Assembly: GCA_003952965.2 (NCBI GenBank)
Contig: CM025849.1
Coordinates: 11,108,359-11,172,358, forward strand
Direction: 5' to 3'
From: Morella rubra
Taxonomy: Eukaryota > Streptophyta > Magnoliopsida > Fagales > Myricaceae
Length of the DNA stretch: 64,000 nt
This document shows positions 22,003 through 33,971 of the stretch, one piece after another. How positions within the stretch are numbered: the stretch's first letter is position 1; every line of letters starts with the position of its first letter. A model generated the notes under the pieces. It worked only from the letters and a program-made list of their open reading frames with translations, was not told the origin of the DNA and did no database searches. The position numbers and the translations under genes were made by a program.

Positions 22003-23201
22003 GGCTTAAATGCACTAGATACCCTTGTGGTATGACTTCATTGCAAATATGCTCCTGTGGTAAAAAAAAAATTTGATTTATATCCCTGGGGTGCAAGTTT
22101 AATAAAAATTATACGCTTCCGTTCTTTTTCCGTCTAATAAATTAACGGCATGTAATGACGTAGCTCATAGGTAGACACGTGGACCAATATTTTTTGGACA
22201 CGTGTCTTTTTGTTTGCCTGTATTACCACGTCATATTAAATAAAAAATAAAAACAAAAATAGTTTGAAACACGTCAGATTAAAGAAATAAAAATCAAAAA
22301 AACATATAAAAAAAAAAAAAACAGAGAAACGGTAAGCTGAACGGCGCCGTTCAGCTTACTGAATCTCTCCAATTTTCCTCCCTTCCCTTCTTCGTCACTT
22401 TCAATGTAAAAGCTGTGATCTGAGACCGAGTTCTTCATCTTCCTTAATTAACTCTCTCTCTCTCCCAGCTGCCCACTCTGCAAGAATCGCAAACTTCACC
22501 AAACCCATGACGACACTAAATCCAGTACAGACACTACGTAGAACTAAGTGGAAAGAAAAAGAAAAAAAGATAAAGGGAAATAGGCAAAGATTCACAACAA
22601 GGGCCTCCTCAAAATTTGAAGCTGAAGTTTAACTTCTCAGGACCTTTACGTTGATGCTCTGTTTGGCTGTCGAGAAAGTACAGTAAAAGAAAACGAATTA
22701 GAATTTCAGACTTGTACCAATTTAACGTCGTCAAAGCCTGAAAAAGACGCACGATTACTTAAAAGCCAGTAGCGACCACGAGTCAAGCCACATCGTATGA
22801 ATATTTCATATCTTCTGTTCAGTTTTCTCGACACCCAAACAGAAGGTATAGGAACAGATGGGAAGGGAGGAAAATAGGAGAGATTCGGTGCGCCGTTCAG
22901 CTTACCGGCTACCGTTTCTCTGTTTTTTTTTTTTCCCTTAATCTAACGTGTTTCAAACCATTTTTGTTTTTATTTTTATTTAATATGACGTGGCAGTACG
23001 CAGGCAAAAAGATAAATATTTAAAAAATATTTATCTACGTGTCTACATATCAACCACGTCATCACATGCCGTTTAATTATTAGACAGAGTGGTATATATT
23101 TGATTAAACTTGCACTCAAGGGTATAAATCAAACTTTTTTTAACCACAGGGGCATATTTGTAACAGAGTCATACCACATAGGTATGTAGTGCCTTTAAGC
23201 C
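22003..23201. mobile_element. Foldback (MULE-like) element, 1.2 kb
   Basis: The left end GGCTTAAATGCACTAGATAC and the right end GTATGTAGTGCCTTTAAGCC are inverse. The arms extend roughly 350 bases inward (for example CGTTCAGCTTAC and its inverse, and AATCTAACGTGTTTCAAAC). The centre (22400-22850) has no convincing frame. The termini resemble those at 20443-20985, so both belong to one group. I could not see a clear target duplication. Confidence 0.75.
22332..22359. repeat. Perfect 28-base palindrome
   Basis: GTAAGCTGAACGGC is followed at once by its exact reverse complement. It lies in the left arm of the foldback element. The right arm has only half of it (near 22892). Confidence 0.9.
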
Positions 23202-23341
23202 ATATTAACAGAATGTGCAAAACATCAATAGTTGATCATTGCAATGTAACAAAAACAATAGTTGACATAGAAGTAGATAGCATCAAGACTCAAACTTCAA
23301 ATTAATTTTGGGATTGATTTATGAAGATTTGTTACACATAT

Positions 23342-24322
23342 GGGCAATTGAAGAGTCGCGATGTGGGCGCCTTTATTTCTCAATTATCTTTTGAGGTAGT
23401 TATCAGATAAAAGAGATGGGTTAGGCAGGGTTGGAATAAAAGCTATTTTGGCTCTGCTAGAAAAGGTGCCCTAAACTTGGATTCTCTGACTATTCCTCTG
23501 TACGATCTATCGGGCTTGCTGCTCTCTAATCTTGTCTCATGCAATATGCACAAGGGATGAGATCATTAGTGAGAGCCTTGAAAGCATAAGTTTGTTGTGC
23601 GTCTAATGATTTCTAATAGAGAAAGCATAAGAAACATTAAGGGTTAATTATACTTTGTACCCACGTGATTTGGGGGTCCTAACACTTTACACTCTATTGT
23701 TTTAATTTTGAGAATTTCACCCACATGGTTTGGGCTTCCTTCAAGTTTGCACCCGCCGTCTATTTATCCGTTATTTCGAATGGAAATGTCAATTGCGTGT
23801 TCTGCACATGGCTTACTTGTCCATTTTGTTCCGATATTCAAAAAGGGTTAATTACACTTTGCACCTACATAGTTTGGGGGGCCTAACACTTGACAGCCCA
23901 TTTTTTTTAGTTTTGATACACTTTGCACCCCATGTGTTCTACACGTGTTCTAAATAACGGATAAATTGATGGAGGTGCAAATCGAAATAAGTCAAAACCA
24001 CGTAGGTTAAATGTGTCAGAATTGAAATAACGGAGTGCAAAATATCAAGACCCCCAAATCACATGGGTGCAAAGTATAATTAACCCAAAATAAAAATAGA
24101 CAAATAAAAGCAAAAACCTTTATTTGAATCTTCCTAACCATTATCTTTGGAAAAAAAGGCTACTCAAATCTCCAGTACCAATCCATATTACAGAGTGAGA
24201 CACCACAGAATACTCATTTGAAAGCCCCAGTTTCACCAAACTAAAAACAAAGATCCAATGTTCAATATCTTTTACCATCTAGCATTCAACATGGGTTTTA
24301 TGTTATATACTTTCTCGGTTTG
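23342..24322. repeat. Remnant of a second EG45-region copy, exons lost
   Basis: 23342-23640 matches 19198-19545 (the 3' flank of the EG45-like gene), and 24087-24322 matches intron sequence at 20990-21095. The part that should hold exon 2 is replaced by the foldback element at 23641-24086, and the match stops before exon 1. It is therefore a gene remnant with no coding sequence. Confidence 0.75.
23641..24086. mobile_element. Foldback TIR element, 446 bases
   Basis: Left end GGGTTAATTATACTTTG; right end CAAAGTATAATTAACCC, its exact inverse. Near 23846 the left terminus is repeated (GGGTTAATTACACTTTGCAC), so one end has been duplicated inside. No clear target duplication is seen. Confidence 0.82.
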
Positions 24323-26412
24323 GCACCACAAAAAATGACACATCTGCAGGCCTCCTATATCCTCAAACTCAAAGCTGAACAATCTTGTGTTGTTGCTATT
24401 ATTATTATTATTATCTTCATTATTCAAAAAAGCACCATCCCATACCGGAATCTTATGTAATTCTCATCCAATTTAAAAAAATAATAATGAACAATATTAA
24501 AGTACTCCAAATTATTATCCCAAAAGATTCGTTACAATGATCAAATATATTTAAACTTTTTCAAAACAATCTTTGTCCCCTTGAGTGTGTAAAAAAAGAA
24601 ACAAACTATTGATATAAATTAAACAACGTCCACTGAACAATAGAAATGTTCAATAATGTAAATAGTAATAGTACGGAGGACGAATATTGCATGCATTATG
24701 TACTACTTGTCGTTTTTCCAATCAACTAATGAAGGCTTCCTTTTAAAATTGAAGCTAAACCTAGAGAAGTACAAATGGTTAATGCATCTGTGCTTCCAAT
24801 TAGCACTAATACATTGAACTTAGCTCTTGCCCCGATATAGTTCTTTAATATCAATCATGTTTAATTTGTGTGGCACGTTCTGTGGTTTAATATTAGTCAT
24901 GTAATTTGTGTGGCACATTCTGCGGCTCCGCACGTACCAATTCTCTTTTCTATTTTCGAAGTTCTTTCTTTGCTTAGTTCCCACGGGTCAAGATCCTTTG
25001 TAATTCTCTTTGTTTAAATCCTCTCTTTTTTTCTCGAGTATTAACTAATTCAAATGCCCTTTTGAGTCTAGCTAGGATAGGATAGTCATTAATCAACAAA
25101 ATAGAAAACATGTATATCGTTAAAACTTCAATAAGAATAGATAAATTTCGTTATCAGAGCCACGATGAAGAATATTTTTAAGATTGATTATGTACAAACA
25201 GACCTAATTACAAAAGTTTTAGAAGCTAAGCCGGCCAGTAGGTAGTTTTCGTGTAATTACAAACATCTTCGTAATAACAGATACGAATTATGATCTTCCA
25301 ATTAGTGCCACCCAGGATCAAATTGTTCAAGAAGGGAAGCACATAACAGTTGAACCAAAGTTTCATTAGCATTCCATCAATATCCAAAGTTCAACTGCCA
25401 ACGGTATCTACTTGACAAAGTTGGAACTATATTTAAAGGGGTAATGTCATAATACGCCCCCTAATTATAGGCTAAAATCAATCTCGCCTCCTAAATTTTA
25501 AAACACCGATTTGCGCTTGTTATGTATCGAACATATTCAATTCTCGCCCTTCAGAGTTAAGTCAAACGGAAAAATATGCAAAATTATTAAAATGCCCTGC
25601 AAGACAATGTTTAAAAAAAATAAAATTAAAAAAAAAAATTTAATAAATAAATTAATAATAATAGATTTTGAAATAGAGTTTCAATATTTTTATTTAAAAA
25701 ATTGGTTTTATTTTATAAATATTTTTTTTTTTTTTTTTAGTAATTTTTTCTTGGAGGTTTATTTCGATCATTTTATATATTTTTCCGTTTGACTTCACGC
25801 CTAAATCAAACAGAGGGTGAAAATTGATCATGTTCAAAGTATAAGGGGCGCAAATCACTGTTTTAAACTCAAAGGGAGTAAGATTGATTTTGACATATAT
25901 AATTACGGGACGTAGTGTGACATTACCCCATATTTAAATCTTCGACCATCGTCCATATCAAAAAGGGCCTGATCCAATGTATAAAATTCCGTCTGCTTCT
26001 TAAAAGGGTTGCATTATAGGAAGGAAACTGAAAATATCAAGCTTGAAATCGATTGAATTTGACACAAACAAACAGACAGTACTGATACATAATTTAAATG
26101 GTTTGATAAGTACTAATTATGGTCCTCTGAGCAGGAAAGCCACAAAGGTAGCTTCACTTATAATCGCTGGTTAACCAAGCTAGGGTCCCTAAGCACAGAT
26201 TGAAGCTTAGAGAGATGAATATTTCATTTCGAATTGTAAATGGATATATATACAATTATACATACACGTACCTGCCCAAAAGAAAAGAGAGAAAGTAAGT
26301 AGAATTTTGCAAGACCAATCCTGTGATTTGTAAACAGCACCTAATTAAAGTACTTGTTCTCAACGGCTCAGCCCTTTATTGTAAGTTTTCCCAGACATCC
26401 TATATAGAATTC
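24323..26412. repeat. Block B, left part: 3' flank of GRAS copy B
   Basis: The partner of 1179-3226. It is non-coding, with AT-rich and low-complexity stretches (25600-25740 lies within the foldback element). Confidence 0.75.
25438..25929. mobile_element. MULE-like foldback element, 492 bases
   Basis: Ends GGGGTAATGTCATAATACG and GTAGTGTGACATTACCCC, flanked by the exact 9-base duplication ATATTTAAA (25429-25437 and 25930-25938). It is the longer version of the insertion at 2615-2780. The interior is AT-rich and non-coding. Confidence 0.88.
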
Positions 26413-28682
26413 CTAGGCCGGCACCCAACAAGAAGAGGCATAGACAATCCGACCCTTCCATCCCTGAAGCAACCAGTGGTTGTCTTCATCAAGTCCAAAA
26501 TCCTTGTGGTACCATTCCTTCGTCCTAGACCTGAATCTGTCCATGAGCTCTTGGTCCAACGGCAGCTGCCTGAAACCAGCTCTCATAGTCCGGAGTTGCC
26601 ACTGCTTGTATGTCTCTGGCCTCTCAACCCTCTCTAGGCCCTCACATGCTATAACATTCATAATCTCCCTACCGTAGAACTCTCTCTCAAACATCAACCT
26701 CCCTGATTGGTGTTCAGAGGGTAGTATAATATCGACCAGTCATACAACGCAGAGAAGTGGAAGAGCCTCTCGGAACCGCGTGACAAAGAAAGGAGAGTTG
26801 TAGCCTCCATTACAATAGAATGGACAAAAAGGTCGGGATTCAGCCTCCTGATTAAGTCCAAAACCGCATTCCTTGGACTGGTCTCTTCGACTGTCTCATC
26901 AAGTAGGTTCTTAAGCTTGAACGAACAGTTCACAGCAAGAACCTCACTCTCATCAATGGTGAGGTCCTCAATTCGGATGGTCTCCCAATTCTGTGACGCT
27001 ATGGCATGGTACTCGAAAGAAACATTAAACCGCTCGCAATACTTTGCCAACCGACGACCAGTCTGGTCCATTCTCTCTGTTGGACGGAATCCAGGTTGGG
27101 GAAACTGTATCCCTGTAATACGCAGCTTGGGGGGCCCACCAGGCCTGTTTGAGAGTTTCTGGATTAGAAGTGGCCAGTGGAAGCCATATAGGATACCGAA
27201 GTCAATAATATGAAGACTTGGTGCTTTCTCTGCTACTTTGTAAATCATTGTGTTGCCAAAGAAGAATGAGACCCTCTTGAAAGGGCAGACGGAAAGATGA
27301 AGTTTGTAAGCTTTCAATATTTCAGAAGTTGAGATCCTTTTGGAAAATAAGGAAGGATAGAAAATTCCGGTGCCACTGCTAGCCAAGCGTGCCTCAAGGC
27401 CATTAGCAAAATAATGGGCCAACCTCTGAGAGCCGTCACCAAAAGGAGAAGAGTGTTGCCTAATCTTCCTCAATAACTCATTAGCAGTCCTACTGTCACC
27501 TGCTGATACAGCTTGCGCACAGAGCATCAAAAGATACCTTAAATCGACCGTCTCTTTCTTCTTGCCCTGTTTTTTAGCACGACTTTTCCCACAATTACCT
27601 TCCTTTGGCTGCCCATTCTTCTGCGAGGCCTGGCTTGCTTCATTCTGCGGGGGTTGATTGTTATCGCGTAGCACAGAAGGCGCATCAGTACAAGTAACAC
27701 CTCATCAAAGATCTCTGGTAATTCATTCTCTTCCCCAAATACGGCGGACTGCTTAGTAGTCCTCCCTTCAAAATCTGTGAGTCCCCTCTCATGATTCTTC
27801 CTTCCCTTTGACCCATCCGGTGAATTCTCCTTCGCAACCTTCACCACCTTGTGATCCCCCTGCTTCCACTCTGTTGAACACCATGTCACTCTCAAAATCA
27901 ATACCCAACTGATTACCCTTAGGGAGAAACTTGCTTGCTTCCTCTGAGCCTCTCCTAAATTGCAGAATCGACTCCCTATCAGTGAAAATGTCCCGGGTCA
28001 AAAGCTTCAACCCATCACCAATATGATTCGACGTACCGTTCGTTGGATTGTCCAAAACCAGCGATCCACGATTGGGTCGCAACTTGGGCTGGCAAAACTG
28101 GTCACCAGGAAGAGTAGATTGTGTAAAAGAGGCCTGGAAGTCCCCAAGACCAGCGAACCACGGGCGAAAATTGCTAGTGCTAGTCGAATTGATATCAGTA
28201 CCATAATCACAACTACCACCAGAATGAAACACCGTCTGGGCCATGGAAATGGCGATGAGATAAGCTGGTTGTTGGTATTGATTGGGAAGCGGGTATATCT
28301 TTCCCAGAGCATCATAGAAGGATTTCTCGGTGCTTTGGAGACCCAAAGGGTCGTAAAACATGGAGGGCTTCTCCTCTATGTCCTCTTCCAGAAGTATCTG
28401 GCTTATGTACTTGAGAACCGTCTCCGAGAAATCACTGTCGTCTGAGGACGCGCCCAGAGATGCAGCCACAGAGCTTAAGCTCAAACAATTAGCAGCAGCG
28501 GACGGAGCATACGTCTCTGCCTCCTGTCCCACGGTGGCCTGTTGAGCGAAATGCACTGCGCCAGGTGGGAGGACTGGGTTTTTAAGGAAATCAACCTCCT
28601 GGGAGGGTATATCGAGCTTGTGCTCATTCTCAAGGTTTGGGAATTGACTGGAATTCGGTGAGAGGCTATGCTTATCGACCAT
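26413..28682 (-). pseudogene. GRAS (LISCL) copy B, near full length, frameshifted
   Basis: The ATG at 28682 opens MVDKHSLSPNSSQF. Next come the acidic motif DSDFSETVLKYISQILLEED, LQFRRGSEEASKFLPKGNQ, the basic SKGRKNHER, and the GRAS domain with QHSSPFGDGSQRL, the VHIID core LHIIDFGILYGFHW, REIMNVIACEG, and the ending WVPA with its stop at 26413. The length fits about 755 codons. Indels near 27878 (+1), 27692 (-1), 26809 (-1), 26767 (-2) and 26736 (-1) split it into four frames, with smaller compensated shifts near 28255. No transposon interrupts it. It could be a young pseudogene, or partly an effect of sequence errors. Confidence 0.88.
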
Positions 28683-31625
28683 GACAAAGTTTTCCAAATC
28701 AGGCAATCGAGGCGTTTATAGATTACACCGGGAAGCCAGACAAAGGACTGGATATATCTGAGGCATGCACTGGATATATCTGAGGCATTTATACGAAGGA
28801 GATAAGATCGAAGGAAAAGAAAAAGAAAGTTGTTGTTTCACGAAGCGTGGCAGAGGACAGTCAGATGTGGAAAGCAGAGACGGGGCTGAGACGGAACAGA
28901 GTGGCGTATTACATTTGGCCTTTGGCTCTGATGAGCTCTACATGAGACAAATCCTTGGGCAATTTTTTGTTTCTTTTCCCAATCAGATCCTTCTCTTTGT
29001 AAAAAGAATTGATTTCGTTCGGCGCGATCCTCGCATTACAGTGCGGTTGAGAATTTGCATGCTCTTCCATGTACTGACTGGCGTCAACTAATTAATCGGA
29101 AAAAATTTCACCTGGTTGGTCCCCAAGAAAATATATTCAATTAGTTATCCGTATCATAGAGTACCCTCAAAGGTTACAGAAAAATGGATGGAAAATGTGG
29201 GAAAATGATGCAAAATGTTGGCAGTGTCAAAAGGAAGGTAGGAAATTTTCTTACGACATCCATTCAATTAATGCCCATATGTCCTCCACTGCTTAAGTTA
29301 CTATGTGATGTCATTTTGTTCTTTCAGATGACACTTATATTTGATCACTTGAAATAACTATGGAACGGAACAGATTTAACTAAATTTACCCTTTTGTAAT
29401 TATTCAAATAAGATATTAATTATCCCCACTAATAAAGCTTACCACCTTAATCGATCATGCAAAATTTCGCACAAAAAGTTTACTCCAGACGAGAGTAATG
29501 GTCTTGAATTTGAGTACTCACTATGCTTTATTTTCTATTTAAAGATTATATTCATTTCTGGACAAATTGGTTTACGTTTTTGAGACAGTTAATTATTTAA
29601 CAAAGAATAATTCTAGAAGTAGAAGGAAATTGTGCTTAACAGATCAAGTCGACCTCTGCCTTCTTTCTAGAACTTTTGTCCTCTCCATTTGCCCCTCCTC
29701 CCTCCACCTTTTTCACAGCCGGAGGAAGCTCCTCCCACCTTCCGCCTTCCTCTCCTTCTCAATCTGCTCTTTGGTGGACAGATCTTTCAATAAATCTCAT
29801 CTTCTAGTCACTTTTTGAGAAAAAAATTTCGACGCACTTGGAGCTCAGATCTACGTGTTTCTGGAGATTTCTGAAGGTAACGACCTACGGGAATGGCTTC
29901 AGTATCGTCCGACGTCCATCTCCATCCAAGCCAACTGCTAACCAACTGGCACGTGAAGCTCACGCCTCATGCCTTATTATTCCATTTTAAGTAGTTCTAG
30001 TCTTTTCTAATGAGCACGCATCGTCCAACTTGCCTCTGGGCCTCCCGACGCTCTTGTCTGCCACGACCGTATGTCAACTCGCCAGCCCATGGGGCCCACG
30101 CACACAACCATTTTGATCTCCTCCAACCGTCGCCTCTCTCGCTCTAGTTTGCCATTTGTTTTCTTTTCCCCGTTTGTAGCTTGCCGCCATCATGGGTTAT
30201 CTCAACTTCTTTGCCCATTTTGGTTTGTATGGCCCTTACGCCCCTTTCTCGTTGGCCCGTCGCTCCTTTGATGGGCCTGATATGCCATTTAGAGTTTGTA
30301 ACTGATGTCTTTGACCTCTTGGATCAATGATATTTTAGAGTTGTTATTATTAAAAAAAAAATGAAGAAGAAAATTGTGCTTTGCTCCATCTTGAAGTTAA
30401 GAACTCAGTTTTCAATTTTCTTTTTGTTTTTCCTAAGCAATTGTGAGTTTTTTTTTAGAAACAAGGGAAATCTAGACATCGATTCATGTGCATCGGGTTC
30501 GAACAGACCTGATTTAGTATCCGCACGAATTGAATTCAACACCACGACAAACACAAGAAGATTGACCAGCCTAGTGACCCCATTTAAGTCGCAAATTTTT
30601 TCGCAAGTGGTTGTTTGAACTTTTGAGTGTGCGCCTAACCCACACTCTCAGGAACTCCCCTAATTACCACTTGAGCTACTCGTTGAGTTTTCAAGTCTAT
30701 TTGTTTACTTGTAGAATAAATTTTATAATTTTACTTGTTTTTAGATATTTTATAAGTACCTTAAAAAGAGGTCAAGTAAAAAGTTTTCAAGTCAACGGTA
30801 AAAGTTTTATTATTTTTCAGAAAACAAACTAAATCAAAATTTTCGTAAACCATTTTTTTTTTTTAACATCATAGTACCCCATATTTATGGGCAAAATTAA
30901 TAAACTCTTTTAAGTTGCAAAATATTTTATTCCAGCTAGTATGTCTCAAAAACAATCAACCAACTATAGCTGTACCTATAGGTGCTGAAAACAAGCGTTT
31001 TCATTCTATAAACGAGCAAATGACAGAATGTGATGCTAGAGGTGCTGAAACCTAAGCGATCTACCCGCAGAGCCCATACAGTGAGTTCTGGGCTACACGA
31101 AATGCACTTAAAATACACCATGTTAGCAGGCTCATAAGATATAATCACCAGCTCCCACCATTAATATATGCTTTCACCTTTACCTCCAATTTGATAACTA
31201 ATAAGTCATGATTTAATTGTTTATATATTGAAGGACGTACGGCAAAGAGCTAATGCATCTCTGCTCCCCACCAGCATAATGCGTTGGTCACTAGCTAAAG
31301 CCTGATCAGATGATTCATAATTTTTCAGCAAAGTTAGCTACGAAGCAGCAGTGGTGGACTAGTAGTTCCAGAGGTAGAAGCACCGGCCAAAAGCAAGCAG
31401 ACAGGGCCACGTACTTTCACTACTTGAATTAAGCTCTTTAAAGATAACTGGAGCATAAAATTAAAGTCAAAAGTAATTCATCGAGAAACAAATTTAGAGG
31501 TTTATTACAAAAGTCCCAATAACTAGATACACTTCTAGAAACACATGAAGAACAGAGAAAAATGCAAGATTTTACGAGAATAATCCGATGAATTTTCACA
31601 GATATCAAGTAACAGTACAAGATTA
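28683..31625. repeat. Block B, right part: 5' flank of GRAS copy B
   Basis: The partner of 15922-18801. It holds one small tandem duplication absent from block A (GGATATATCTGAGGCAT twice, about 28750-28787). No gene is seen. At its right end it runs into the stop codon of GRAS copy C. Confidence 0.75.
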
Positions 31626-33736
31626 CTAAGCCGGCACCCAACAAGAGGAAGCATAGACAATCCGGCCCTTCCATCCCTGAAGCAACCAGTGGTTGTCTTC
31701 CTCAAGTACAAAATCCTTGTGGTACCATTCCTTCATCTTGGCTTGAATATATTCACAGCCTTGGTCCAACGGGGAGCTGCCTGAAACCAGCCCTCATAGT
31801 CCGGACTTGCCACTGCTTGTACGTCTCCGGCCTCTCAACCCTCTCTAAACCCTCACATGCTATGACATTCATGGCCTCCCTCCATAGAACTCTCTCTCAA
31901 ACATCAACCTCTCTTGGTTGTCACGGGATAGTGTGACATCAAATATGTCATACAAGCAGAGAAGTGGAAGAGTGCCTCTCGGAACCTTGTGACAAAGAAG
32001 GCTGCATTGTAGGCTCCATTAACAATAGAATGGACAAAAATACTGGGATTCATCCTCCTGATTAAGTTCAAAAATCATCCGTGGACTGTCTCTTCAACTG
32101 TCTCATCAAGAATTCTTAAGCGAGCAACAGTTCACAGCAAGCACCTCGCTTCTATCAATGGTGAGGCGCTCAATTTCGATTGTCTCCCAGTTATTTGATG
32201 CTATGGCATGGTACTCAAAAGGAACATTAAATCGCTCGCAATACTTGGTCAAGCGACGACCGGTCTCCTCAATTCTCTCTGCTGGACGGAATCCTGGTTG
32301 GGAAGCTCTATCCCTGTAATACGTAGCTTGGGAGGTCCACCAGGTCTTTTTGAGAGTTTCTGGATCAGAAGTGGCCAGTGGAAACCATATTGGATGCCGA
32401 AGTCTATAATATGAAGACATGTTGCTTTCTCTGCTCCTTTATAAATCATTCTGTTAGCAAAGAATAGCAAGATCCTCCTGAAAGGGCAGGCTGAAAGATG
32501 AATTTTGTAAGCTTTCAATATTTCAGAAGTTGAGATCCTCTTGGAAACTAAGGAAGCGTAAAAAATTTGAGTCCGAGGCCAGTGCCAGCCAAGCGTGCCT
32601 CAAGGCCATTAGCAAAGAAATGGGCCAACCTCTGAGACCCATCACCAAAGGGGAAGAATGCTGCCTAATCTGCTTCAGTAACTCATTGGCAGTTCTATAA
32701 TCACCTGCTGAGACAGCTTGTGCACATAGAATCAATTCAGTGCTCAAATCAACCGTCTCCTTCTTCTTGCCCTGTTTCTTATCACGACTCTTCCCACAAT
32801 TAGCTCCTCGTGGCTGCCCATTTGGTGCGAGGCCTTGTTTGCTTCATTCTGCAGGGGCTCATCTTTACCGCAGAGCACCGATGGGGCATCAGTGCAAAGC
32901 AACACCTTATCAAACATCTCCGGTAATTCATTATTTTCCACCTGAACAGCGGACTGCTTATTACTCCTCACTTCTTCCAATCAATGTTTCCCTCTCATGA
33001 TTCTTCCTTCCCCTTGACGCACTTGCTGAATTCTCCTTTTCACCACTCTCCACTTTGTGATCCTTTTCCTTCCACTCTGTTGACACCACGCTTCTCGTCA
33101 AATCAATAGCCAACTGATTACACATAGGAAGGAACTTACTAGCTTCCTCTATTCCTCTCCTAAGTTGCAACACGGATTCGGCATCAGTAAAAATGTTCCG
33201 AGACAAAAGCTCCTGAACATCCCCAATATTATTTGCTCCGTTCGACGGATTAGACAAAACCTGTGATCCATTGTTGGGCTGCCAGTTAGGTTGGCTGCAG
33301 GCATGGTTGCCAACCCAATCGGTCGGTTGACATTGAGTAGGAGGAGGACGGTACTTCTGACCGAATGCATCACAGAACGATTTCTCAGTAACTTGTAGAC
33401 CCAGTGGGTCGTAAAACATGGAGGGTTTGTCCTCTATGTCCTCTTCCATAAGTATCTGGCCTATGAAGTTCAGAACCGATTCCGAATAATTACTGTCATG
33501 GGAGGAGGAGTCGCACCCAAGACCCATAGACGGTGGGTTCAAGCTATCAGCAGCAGTGGCTATTGGTCCACCGCTGGGCCCAGATTAGGTGGAAAAACTT
33601 GACTTTCGAGAAAGATCAGGTCCGAGGAGAGTATATTGAACGTAGTTAAAAGATTTGGGAATAGGTTGGAACTGGGGGAGATTTCATGCTCATCAACCAT
33701 GACGCCGTTTATGAAGAATCCGCCCAATCCGGACAT
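31626..33736 (-). pseudogene. GRAS (LISCL) copy C, heavily decayed
   Basis: Start MSGLGGFFINGV at 33736 (an in-frame ATG also lies at 33754). The N-terminus resembles copy D (MSGSEDFINGT). Recognisable pieces are SNYSESVLNFIGQILMEED, LQLRRGIEEASKFLPM, LHIIDFGIQYGFHWPLLIQ (32249-32518), TGRRLTKYCERFNVPFEY, and the terminal WVPA with its stop at 31626. At least six frame breaks and several deletions shorten it by about 250 bases relative to copy D. The region 31626-32100 has no open frame. Confidence 0.88.
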
Positions 33737-33971
33737 TACTGGACATGATTCCATTCCTGTGACCCCTGTTCCTGGTCCACAATTTTTTCTTTTCTTCTAG
33801 GCCTGGTTTAATGTTTATTTTTTATAAAAAAAAAAAAAAAAGAAAAAGAAAGGCATAATTCCATCAAAGGCTCCTATAGCATGAAATTATGACAGATCGG
33901 TCCTTCAAGTATAAAGATTGACAAATATAGCATGTCAGTGGTTGTTTTTGTAATTACTATTATTATTTTTA

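Noticed and set aside
26323..26637. Plus-strand frames over the GRAS C-terminal regions (also near 3020-3451, 44838-45218 and 58832-59212)
   Set aside because: They are antisense shadows of the conserved GRAS coding sequence and repeat wherever a GRAS copy lies.
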